The notes under the pieces are model-generated. The model was given only the letters and a program-made list of their open reading frames with translations. It ran no database searches and was not told the origin of the DNA. A DNA stretch of 32,367 bases, taken from NCBI GenBank assembly GCA_024644655.1, contig JAHEHJ010000025.1:1-32367 (forward strand). Reading direction: 5' to 3'. This document shows, piece after piece, positions 26,011 to 32,367 of this stretch. A program made the translations under genes and the position numbers. The stretch is from Flavobacterium sp. (GTDB taxonomy: Bacteria > Bacteroidota > Bacteroidia > Flavobacteriales > Flavobacteriaceae). Each line of letters opens with the position of its first letter. Position 1 is the first letter of the stretch.

Positions 26011-26092
26011 TCGATGGCCGATGGCCGATGGCGGATGGCCGATCACGAATGACGGAAACCGGAAACCGGATATCGAAAAACGAAAAACGAAC
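26011..26092 (+). repeat. GATGGCC / GGAAACC / GAAAAAC heptamer-word array (right)
   Basis: Three heptamer words follow each other: GATGGCC copies from 26013, then GGAAACC twice from about 26054, then CGAAAAA-type units up to about 26090. The asnB-like start codon follows after a few bases. The reading frame from an ATG at 26021 runs through the array but is not genuine coding. The 71 bases between this array and the four-helix gene are AT-rich without a clear feature. Confidence 0.82.
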
Positions 26093-26095
26093 AAA

Positions 26096-27886
26096 ATGTG
26101 TGGCCTAGCAGGACATAACAGTACCCAGCAAAGTACCTTTGCACATGCGGCGATATTGGCGCAACTGGCTCACCGTGGTCCAGATGCCCAGGCGCATTGG
26201 GGAGAGCAGGGGATCGACTTGTACCACAGTCGCTTGAGCATTATTGATACCGATGAACGCGCAAATCAGCCTTTTCATGGACAGTCGGGTCGCTATGTCT
26301 TGGTTTTTAATGGGGAGATATACAATTTCCAGCAATTAAAGGCGGGCTTGAGTTATCCGTGGCAAACGCAAAGCGATACGGAAGTTCTCTTGGCTTTGTT
26401 GATCCAAAAAGGGAAGCAGGCACTGTCTGAATTGGAAGGCATGTTTGCACTGGCTTTGTACGACCGAGAAGAACAAACATTGTTGTTGGCCCGCGACCGC
26501 TTTGGGAAGAAGCCGCTGTACATCCACCAAAACGAAACGAGCTTCAGCTTTGCTAGCGAAGTACGGGTCTTGCTGCGCATGCATCCCTATTTAAATCGGG
26601 TCTCCGCCGATCAAGTCAGCAATTGGTTGTTCTGGCAAACGATTCCGGGAGGAACCTTGCTAGAAGGCATCGAAGAACTCGCTCCAGGCTCCTACGCCCA
26701 AATAAAAGACGGGAAGATTTTTTCACAAGGAAGCTTTGTTCCGGAGAATCCATATACAACTACTAGTGTTTCCCGCGAGGAGGCCTTGGCAACGATCAAA
26801 CAAAAAGTAACCGCCGCCGTTGAAAAGCGCTTGGTGAGTGATGTTCCCTTTGCTACTTTTTTATCCGGAGGAGTGGATTCGAGCATCATCACAGCTATTG
26901 CGGCGCAACGCTTGGGCAAAGACCTGCATACCTTTACGGTGTCCTTTGATGAAAGTCAGTTTTCGGAACACCACATTGCTGCGGAAGTGGCCAAACGCTA
27001 CCAGACGCAGCACCATGAAATACGCTTAAAGCCGCAAGATTTCCTAGACCTCTTGCCAGAAGGCTTGGCTGCAACCGATCATCCGAGTGGCGATGGGCTC
27101 AATACCTACGTGGTATCCAAGTACACACAAGCCGCAGGATTCAAAATGGCCTTGTCTGGAATCGGTGGCGACGAATGGTTCTTGGGCTATCCGTACTTCC
27201 GAAGAATGTCCGACTGGCAAAAACGCAGCATCCTCGGATTCGGATCCAAATTTCAGTCGCTTCTTTCCTTCGAAAAACGCAAGGGCATGGAAATCGCAGC
27301 TGCCGTCTCCAAGTACGGAGGAAACGCCTATGCCTATCAACGCGTGCTGTTCGATCAAAGCAGCATCGAAGATTACTTTCACTTGAACAAACCAACACTG
27401 TTTCCACCCCAGGAAAAAGGTCCTTTTTCACAGGCACTGTATTCCAAACAGGAATGGCACTACTATACACAACCTGTTTTACTGCGCGACAGCGATCAGT
27501 ACAGCATGGCGGTCGGACTCGAACTGCGCGCACCCTTCATGGATGCAGACTTGGTCGATTACGCCCTCTCCCTGCCGGACGCTTTGAAACTCGGTTCGCG
27601 GCCCAAAGACCTGCTCATTTCGGCTTTTGAGTCCGAACTTCCCCGCAGAGTCTACGACCGTCAGAAGCAAGGCTTCACCCTCCCATGGGAACACTGGATA
27701 CAGAACGAACTCCGCGGCTTTTGTCAGTCCCGCATCATGAACTTCGCAGACCGCATCGATAGTCCAGATTTGCTTCCAGAATGGCATCGTTTCCTTCAAG
27801 GAAAGAGTGGGGTGTCGTGGAGTAGGTGGTGGTCGGTCGTGGCTTTGGAAGACTGGTTCCAACGGAATAGTCTTCAAATGTGCTAA
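26096..27886 (+). CDS. asnB: Glutamine-dependent asparagine synthase-like amidotransferase
   Basis: 596 residues. The start at 26096 is fixed by the N-terminal nucleophile: M-C-G-L-A-G puts Cys2 in the class II glutaminase position. The glutaminase domain covers about 1-200 (H-R-G-P-D at 26-30, F-N-G-E-I-Y-N at 71-77). The synthetase domain carries the PP-loop S-G-G-V-D-S-S at 257-263. In polysaccharide loci such enzymes (WbpS-like) can convert a uronic acid to its amide, which fits the nearby glucuronate epimerase; plain asparagine synthesis is the alternative. It is much less AT-rich than the preceding operon. The last codons and the TAA stop (A-A-A-T-G-T-G-C-T-A-A) already belong to the octamer array. 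Confidence 0.92.
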   Translation: MCGLAGHNSTQQSTFAHAAILAQLAHRGPDAQAHWGEQGIDLYHSRLSIIDTDERANQPFHGQSGRYVLVFNGEIYNFQQLKAGLSYPWQTQSDTEVLLALLIQKGKQALSELEGMFALALYDREEQTLLLARDRFGKKPLYIHQNETSFSFASEVRVLLRMHPYLNRVSADQVSNWLFWQTIPGGTLLEGIEELAPGSYAQIKDGKIFSQGSFVPENPYTTTSVSREEALATIKQKVTAAVEKRLVSDVPFATFLSGGVDSSIITAIAAQRLGKDLHTFTVSFDESQFSEHHIAAEVAKRYQTQHHEIRLKPQDFLDLLPEGLAATDHPSGDGLNTYVVSKYTQAAGFKMALSGIGGDEWFLGYPYFRRMSDWQKRSILGFGSKFQSLLSFEKRKGMEIAAAVSKYGGNAYAYQRVLFDQSSIEDYFHLNKPTLFPPQEKGPFSQALYSKQEWHYYTQPVLLRDSDQYSMAVGLELRAPFMDADLVDYALSLPDALKLGSRPKDLLISAFESELPRRVYDRQKQGFTLPWEHWIQNELRGFCQSRIMNFADRIDSPDLLPEWHRFLQGKSGVSWSRWWSVVALEDWFQRNSLQMC

Positions 27887-28301
27887 TGAGCTAATTTGCC
27901 AATGTGCTAATTTGCCAATGTGCTAATGATTTGTTTGCTTCGCAAATGGTGGAAATAGAATGTGCTAATTGGTTAATGTGTTAATTTGCCAATGTGCTAA
28001 TGATTTGTTTGCTTCGCAAAGGGTGGAAATAGAATGTGCTAATTTGCCAATGCGTGTCCCGACCCTTCGGGATGCTAATGATTCGTTCCGCTAAAGCGAA
28101 AGTGATGAAAGGTTAGTAGCAGAAATAAAGTAGACAAACATAAAGAATAACACTGCGCAAGTCCTTATCCTCCAGATAACTCTGCGCTTCTAACTAATAA
28201 TACAACCCACAAAAAATTCGTGAAAATTCGCGGCTAAAAAATCCTCCTTCGCAAAAACTACATCGAATATCACCTATCCGAGCGCAGCGAGGAGCCAACA
28301 G
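27876..28301 (+). repeat. Mosaic intergenic element B, left array and core
   Basis: No gene. Octamers in TGCTAATG / TTGCCAATG orientation start inside the asnB stop region. Within them a segment of about 59 bases is present twice with a 74-base period (27912-27970 and 27986-28044), each copy with a TTTGCTTCGCAAA hairpin word and GGAAATAGAATGTGCTAAT. One palindrome with TCCCGA/TCGGGA arms lies at 28057-28072, in the opposite orientation to those in element A. Positions 28081-28301 are a core almost identical to 29437-29665. It contains a CCGCTAAAGCG hairpin, two copies of an ATAACACTGCGC-like word, a TTCGTGAAAATTCGCGG stretch, and the TATCCGAGCGCAGCGAGG block. Confidence 0.9.
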
Positions 28302-28304
28302 TGA

Positions 28305-28406
28305 CTCACTAGGCACTAGGCACTAGGCACTAATCACTAGTCACTAATCACTAATCACTAATCACTAATCACTAGTTCCTAAAAACAACAAACCCTACAC
28401 CCTACA
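28305..28406 (+). repeat. CACTAAT / CACTAGG heptamer array before a glycosyltransferase
   Basis: In element B the right-hand array is not built of CATTAGCA octamers. It has a 7-base word, CACTAGG three times and then mostly CACTAAT or CACTAGT, up to about 28374. A short second run of ACCCTAC words (28391-28406) leads to within a few bases of the GTG start at 28410. So the array type differs while its position relative to the core and the gene is the same. Confidence 0.88.
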
Positions 28407-28409
28407 ACA

Positions 28410-29408
28410 GTGCAACTAAAATACGTTCATAGAAAACCCCGTCCCTACGGCAACTTCTCCATCGAAAACTACTTCCGCACCATCGGAGAGCAGTTAGCGA
28501 AAAAGATGACCGTCTCCCATTGGGAAGCGCCGTTTTTTTCTACGAGGATTCTACCGCGGATTATGAGTGTGCAAGCGGTGCGCGCATTGGGCAAGGCTGA
28601 TATTTATCACATTACGGGAGATACCCATTTCCTCATTTGGGGAGTGCGTCGTGGCAAGAAGAAAGTCTTAACCATCCACGATGTAGGATTCTTACGCGAT
28701 TCCAAAGGCATCAAGCGCATGATGTTGCGTTATTTTTGGTTAACGGGGCCCATGAAAAGAGCCGACGCGGTGACCACCGTGAGTGTGGCTACCAAGAACG
28801 ACATCCTCCGGTTTTTTCCAACTTGGCGAAAAAAAATCCATGTCATTCCAACCGTGATTGATTCACGGTTCACGCGCAGCGACAAAGCTTTCAATGCGGC
28901 CTGTCCAACGATCTTACTCATTGGATCCGCGCCCAACAAGAATTTAAAACGCGTGTTAAAAGCCACGAAAGGATTGAATGTTCATTTGTCCATAGTGGCC
29001 GAACTAGACGCCGAAGAAAAAGCACTGTTAGCCGGACAATCTTACGAAGTCGAGTCCAGCATTTCGTTTGAGTCCTTACTCGAAAAATACCGCAGTGCCG
29101 ACATCGTGATGCTGTGTTCCACCCTCGAAGGATTCGGAATGCCGATCATCGAAGCACAGGCAACAGGAAGAGTCGTGCTCACGAGCAATTGTTCCTCCAT
29201 GCCAGACGTCGCTGGGAATGGCGCTATATTAGTCGATCCACTCAACATCAGCGCCATGCGTTCCGGACTCGAAAAACTGATTTCCGACGCTTCATTGCGC
29301 GAACAGCTCACCCAAGCAGGATTTGAAAATGTCAAACGCTTTGATTGCGAAACTATTTCCGAACAGTATTACGAGGTTTATAGTAGTTTGGTTAAAAGAA
29401 GGAAATAG
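28410..29408 (+). CDS. GT4 family glycosyltransferase
   Basis: GT-B retaining enzyme of 332 residues starting at a GTG; there is no ATG before the conserved region. It carries Y-H-I-T-G-D (66-71), T-I-H-D-V-G-F (88-94), V-S-V-A-T-K-N, and the donor pair E240/E248 in L-E-G-F-G-M-P-I-I-E. It resembles mannosyltransferase-like GT4 enzymes. The gene is flanked by elements B and C, and its final codons (A-G-G-A-A-A-T-A-G) coincide with the GGAAATAGAATGTGCTAAT word of the repeat. Moderate GC content, unlike the AT-rich operon. Confidence 0.9.
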   Translation: MQLKYVHRKPRPYGNFSIENYFRTIGEQLAKKMTVSHWEAPFFSTRILPRIMSVQAVRALGKADIYHITGDTHFLIWGVRRGKKKVLTIHDVGFLRDSKGIKRMMLRYFWLTGPMKRADAVTTVSVATKNDILRFFPTWRKKIHVIPTVIDSRFTRSDKAFNAACPTILLIGSAPNKNLKRVLKATKGLNVHLSIVAELDAEEKALLAGQSYEVESSISFESLLEKYRSADIVMLCSTLEGFGMPIIEAQATGRVVLTSNCSSMPDVAGNGAILVDPLNISAMRSGLEKLISDASLREQLTQAGFENVKRFDCETISEQYYEVYSSLVKRRK

Positions 29409-29784
29409 AATGTGCTAATGTGCTAATTTGCTAATGATTCGTTCCGCTAAAGCGAAAGAGATGAAATGTTAGTAGCAGAAATAAAATAGACAACCATAAA
29501 GAATAACACTGCGCAACTCCTTATCCTCCAGATAACACTGCGCTTCTAACTAATCATACAACCCACAAAAAATTCGTGAAAATTCGCGGAATTCGTGGCT
29601 AAAAAATCCTCCCCGCAAATGCTACATCGAATATCACCTATCCGAGCGCAGCGAGGAGCCAACAGCAACCCATTAGCACATTAACCCATTAGCACATTAG
29701 CAAATTAACCCATTAGCACATTATCAAATTAGCACATTAGCAAATTAGCACATTAGCAAATTAACCCATTAGCACATTATCAAA
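29400..29784 (+). repeat. Mosaic intergenic element C
   Basis: No gene. The left array has TGCTAATG-type octamers from about 29411 to 29436. The core at 29437-29665 matches element B (28081-28301) nearly base for base, with a nine-base AATTCGTGG insertion and scattered substitutions. The right array of CATTAGCA, AATTAGCA and TTAACCCATTAGCA words runs from 29669 into the next gene. Left and right arrays are inverted relative to each other, so the transcript could fold into a long imperfect stem. Confidence 0.9.
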
Positions 29785-30918
29785 TTGGCACATCGCCCCA
29801 TTATCACCTTAACCATTGACTGGTATTTGCCAGGAACCAACTCAGGAGGGCCGGTGCGTTCGGTGGCGAACCTTGTGGAGGCCATGCCCGACACAGATTT
29901 TTATATCATTACCCGCAACTCCGATTATTGTAGTACGGAGCCTTATGAGGGCATTCAGCCAAATACATGGGTTCAACAAAGTGTGAATGTCTGGGTGTAT
30001 TATTTTTCCGAGGATCGGCTCACGAAGCGGAAGATGAAAGAAGTAATTCAGGGAACGAATGCAGGATCCTTGTATGTGAGTGGCATTTACTCGCCTGCTT
30101 TTTCGCAGTGGCCAGTTTCCATTGGAAAATCGTTGGGAATCAAAACCATTGTGGCAGCGAGGGGGATGTTGAGTCCACATGCCTTGGCGGTGAAGCCCTT
30201 GAAAAAATATGTATTCTTGAGTTTCATGCGTTGGATCAATGCGTATGGACACGTGTCCTTCCATGCGACTTCTATCGAAGAAGCGAAGGACATTCAAACG
30301 GTTATGGGTAAACACGCGAAGGTCAGCGTTATAGCCAATGTCGCTCGACAAGAAACAACGAATTTACAGAAGATTGCGAAAGAGCAGGGGAGTGTCAAGC
30401 TCGTTTCCATCGGACGCATCGCACCAGAGAAAGGTACTTTGCACGGAATCAAAGCCTTACAGGATGTCCAAGGAAAAGTGGAACTTGATTTATACGGAAC
30501 TTGCTACAATACCGAATACTGGAAACAATGCGAGCAGGTCATTTCAAAGTTACCCGCAAACATTCAAGTCCACTACAATGGCGTTTGTCCATCGGAAGAA
30601 GTTCCCGCCAAACTAGCAGCAGCACATGCCTTATTACTACCAAGTGAGGGCGAGAACTACGGCCATGCCATCGTTGAAAGCTTCGCACAGGGTCGACCAG
30701 TCATCATTTCCAAGCACACACCATGGCAAAACTTGGCTAGCCACCGCGCCGGTTGGGATGAATCAACAACAGATCTAAGTACTGCCATACAAACACTTAC
30801 GGATATGGATCAAGCTACGTATCAAATTTGGTCTGAAGGGGCAAAGTGTTTTTATGAGCAATTTATTGAGAAAGCAAAAGAAATTGTTATTTCATCGTAT
30901 TTTCAACTTTTTAGTTAG
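29785..30918 (+). CDS. GT4 family glycosyltransferase
   Basis: GT-B enzyme of 377 residues. The start is a TTG at 29785 formed by a variant repeat unit (AAATTGGCA instead of AAATTAGCA). The conserved I-D-W-Y-L-P-G-T-N-S-G-G-P follows only ten residues later, and no ATG or GTG precedes it in frame. Second-domain motif S-I-G-R-I-A-P-E-K-G at 208-217, donor pair E290/E298 in G-E-N-Y-G-H-A-I-V-E. The last about 120 bases become AT-rich, continuing into the WcaF-like gene six bases downstream. Confidence 0.9.
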   Translation: MAHRPIITLTIDWYLPGTNSGGPVRSVANLVEAMPDTDFYIITRNSDYCSTEPYEGIQPNTWVQQSVNVWVYYFSEDRLTKRKMKEVIQGTNAGSLYVSGIYSPAFSQWPVSIGKSLGIKTIVAARGMLSPHALAVKPLKKYVFLSFMRWINAYGHVSFHATSIEEAKDIQTVMGKHAKVSVIANVARQETTNLQKIAKEQGSVKLVSIGRIAPEKGTLHGIKALQDVQGKVELDLYGTCYNTEYWKQCEQVISKLPANIQVHYNGVCPSEEVPAKLAAAHALLLPSEGENYGHAIVESFAQGRPVIISKHTPWQNLASHRAGWDESTTDLSTAIQTLTDMDQATYQIWSEGAKCFYEQFIEKAKEIVISSYFQLFS

Positions 30919-30924
30919 ACACAT

Positions 30925-31470
30925 ATGTCAGTTGATTTAAACACATTTTCAAACTCATCATTTTCGCATGGTAAATCAATCTTGGTCCGTTTGCTATGGA
31001 TGTTGGTGTCACGTTTATTTTTTAATACATGGGTCCCCTTTCCTTCAGGGCTAAAGGCACTATTTTTAAAGATTTTTGGGGCCAAAGTAGGGAAAGGTTT
31101 GGTGATACGCACCCATGTGCGCATTAAGCAACCTTGGCGCCTTTCCATTGGTGATCATGTTTGGATAGGCGAGTCAGTTTGGATAGACAACTTGGTTCTG
31201 GTGTCTATCGAGTCAAATGTATGCCTATCTCAAGGTGCATTTTTATTGACTGGAAACCATGACTACAAAAGCACTTCCTTTGATTTGATAACCGGAGAAA
31301 TTCATTTAGAAAATGGCGTCTGGATAGGAGCTAAGGCTTTAGTAGGTCCTGGTGTAAGGTGTAAGTCTCATTCGGTGCTTGCCGCAGGTTCTACAACATT
31401 TAACGATTTAGAAGCAAATAAAATTTATCAGGGTAATCCTGCTGAACTTAAACGAGAACGCAAGATTTAG
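30925..31470 (+). CDS. WcaF-like hexapeptide-repeat acetyltransferase
   Basis: 181-residue left-handed beta-helix acetyltransferase of the serine acetyltransferase/maltose acetyltransferase type, close to the WcaF group that O-acetylates colanic acid sugars. The hexapeptide pattern runs from I-R-T-H-V-R-I-K through V-W-I-G-E-S-V-W-I-D to V-W-I-G-A-K-A-L-V-G-P-G-V. G-N-H-D-Y-K-S holds the likely catalytic histidine, and Y-Q-G-N-P-A-E lies near the end as in the family. It acts in the cytoplasm with acetyl-CoA. Co-transcribed with the preceding GT4 gene. Confidence 0.9.
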   Translation: MSVDLNTFSNSSFSHGKSILVRLLWMLVSRLFFNTWVPFPSGLKALFLKIFGAKVGKGLVIRTHVRIKQPWRLSIGDHVWIGESVWIDNLVLVSIESNVCLSQGAFLLTGNHDYKSTSFDLITGEIHLENGVWIGAKALVGPGVRCKSHSVLAAGSTTFNDLEANKIYQGNPAELKRERKI

Positions 31471-31540
31471 CGTTAAACCCAAAAAATTAAAACTTGTCAA
31501 CGAAAACCAGACAATATGGATCTATTGGTGATGGAGAATG

Positions 31541-31558
31541 TTCTCGTTGATACGAGAA
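31541..31558 (+). terminator. Hairpin after the WcaF-like gene
   Basis: A perfect seven-base stem TTCTCGT / ACGAGAA with loop TGAT lies 70 bases after the WcaF-like stop. No T-run follows, so it is only a possible terminator. Part of the stem can alternatively pair with TCAACGA at 31497-31503. Confidence 0.35.
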
Positions 31559-31988
31559 GTTAATGTGCTAATGCGTGTCCCGACCCTTCGGGATGCCAAT
31601 GTGCCAATGAGCTAATTTGCCAATTTGCCTATGATTTGTTCGCTTCGCAAATGGCTTAATGTTTACGGCAGAAATGAAACACAAAAACATAAGTAGATAG
31701 GATACTGACACTAGGTACAAGTTAGAAAAACTAGGAGTAATGACCCTGAAGGGGTTGAATTTATACAAAACACAAAACTTATCCGAGCGCAGCGAAGGAT
31801 CATGAGAAAAACAACCATTGTCTGAGCCAAACGAAGTCAAATCCTCCTACACAAATAGCTACGGCGGATTTCACCCATCCGAGCGCAGCGAGGAGCCAAC
31901 AGCAACCCATTAGCACATTAGCAAATTAACCCACTAGCACACTAGCACATTAACACATTAGCACACTAGCACATTAGCAAATTAGCAC
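31559..31988 (+). repeat. Mosaic intergenic element D
   Basis: No gene. Left octamers (TGCTAATG, TGCCAATG, TTGCCAAT) run from about 31563 to 31630 with one TCCCGA/TCGGGA palindrome (31578-31593). A TTCGCTTCGCAAA hairpin word follows. The core of about 240 bases is only distantly like B and C (shared G-G-C-A-G-A-A-A-T, T-C-C-T-C-C and the terminal block). It has two copies of the TCCGAGCGCAGCGA block, at 31783 and 31877. The right CATTAGCA array starts near 31905 and runs straight into the last gene. Confidence 0.88.
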
Positions 31989-32367
31989 ATTAGCACATTA
32001 ACCATCATCACCGCCACCTACAACTCCTTGCCAACCTTAAAACTGGCATGGCACTCCTTGTCTTCACAAACCTTTACGGATTGGGAATGGATTGTTGTGG
32101 ACGGCGCATCGAACGATGGTACCGTGGAATGGTTGCATACCATTGTCGACCCACGTGTGAAGTGGGAGTCCGAAAAGGACCAAGGAATCTACGATGCCTT
32201 GAACAAAGGAATTGGAAGGTCCAAGGGTAAGGTTCTTGGATTTCTACATGCCGACGATTTCTTTGCGGATGAACACGTGTTGGAAAATATTCACCTTCGT
32301 TTATCACAGTCCGAAGTTGATGGAATCTACGGTGACTTAACGTACGTTTCTACCGAAACGGGTCGAA
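31989..32367 (+). CDS. WcaE-like GT2 glycosyltransferase, cut by the window end
   Basis: Partial; the frame is open to base 32367. From 32001 it reads T-I-I-T-A-T-Y-N-S-L-P-T-L, then V-V-D-G-A-S-N-D-G-T-V-E-W-L, S-E-K-D-Q-G-I-Y-D-A-L-N-K-G-I, and F-L-H-A-D-D. These are the N-terminal half motifs of WcaE-type GT2 enzymes. No ATG, GTG or TTG lies in frame between a TAG at 31983 and the conserved start. The first usable codon is ATT at 31989 (or ATC at 32004), within or next to the octamer array. A rare start codon or an unusual initiation mechanism is implied. Confidence 0.82.
   Translation, partial: MSTLTIITATYNSLPTLKLAWHSLSSQTFTDWEWIVVDGASNDGTVEWLHTIVDPRVKWESEKDQGIYDALNKGIGRSKGKVLGFLHADDFFADEHVLENIHLRLSQSEVDGIYGDLTYVSTETGR

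Noticed and set aside
26021..26095. N-terminal extension of the asnB-like protein
   Set aside because: It would be encoded by heptamer repeats and would bury the catalytic Cys that must follow the first Met.
27044..27877. Long open frames antisense to or out of frame with the asnB-like gene
   Set aside because: They overlap a well-supported gene in its GC-richer part and have no recognisable protein motifs.
27880..28060. Serial promoters in the TGCTAATTTGCC words
   Set aside because: TAATTTG is only partly like the -7 element and occurs at every repeat, so the sequence alone does not distinguish promoter from repeat.
32048..32307. Short open frames on both strands at the right end
   Set aside because: They are out of frame with the clear GT2 homology in the same bases.

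Overview
The window is most of a surface-polysaccharide (O-antigen or capsule type) biosynthesis locus, with every intact gene on the + strand. The organism looks like a member of the Bacteroidota. The reasons are the low-GC glycosyltransferase genes without Shine-Dalgarno patterns, frequent TTG starts, a four-helix-bundle (S23-type) gene, a Wzm/Wzt pair of the Bacteroidota type, and spacers filled with short A/T-rich words. This is an inference from style and gene content; no rRNA or housekeeping marker is present.

Layout. (1) 1-439: half of a mosaic intergenic element, ending in an array of CATTAGCA-type octamers that runs up to the first gene. (2) 440-3532: ABC exporter genes wzm and wzt, separated by an AT-rich GT8-like gene that appears to have been inserted between them. 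(3) 3529-25468: a dense, AT-rich operon in which most neighbours overlap or touch. It holds a methyltransferase, UDP-galactopyranose mutase (glf), several GT2 enzymes, a GT11 fucosyltransferase, a UDP-glucuronate 4-epimerase-like enzyme, a GT14 enzyme, GT4 enzymes, a second methyltransferase, a HisH-like/HisF-like/PP-loop amidotransferase trio for acetamidino sugars, a CE4 deacetylase, an O-acyltransferase and a Wzy-like membrane protein. (4) 25469-26095: heptamer-word arrays around a broken four-helix-bundle gene on the - strand. (5) 26096-32367: less AT-rich single-gene or two-gene modules (asparagine synthase-like amidotransferase; GT4; GT4 plus a WcaF-like acetyltransferase; a WcaE-like GT2 cut by the window end). 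These are separated by three further copies of the mosaic element.

How the genes work together. Glf supplies UDP-galactofuranose, the epimerase probably supplies UDP-galacturonate, the HisH/HisF/WbpG trio converts an N-acetyl group to an acetamidino group, and the AsnB-like enzyme may amidate a uronate. About sixteen glycosyltransferases, two acyltransferases, two methyltransferases and a deacetylase then build and decorate the glycan, and Wzm/Wzt export it. A Wzy-like protein in an ABC-exporter locus is not typical, and no Wzx flippase is visible.

Most notable signal. The spacers of the outer modules are not random. They are stacks of degenerate 7- or 8-base words arranged as outward-facing inverted arrays around a conserved core. 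They abut coding sequence so closely that they supply some start and stop codons. Together with three decayed gene remnants and a composition break inside wzt, this suggests a locus shuffled gene by gene, possibly through these word arrays.
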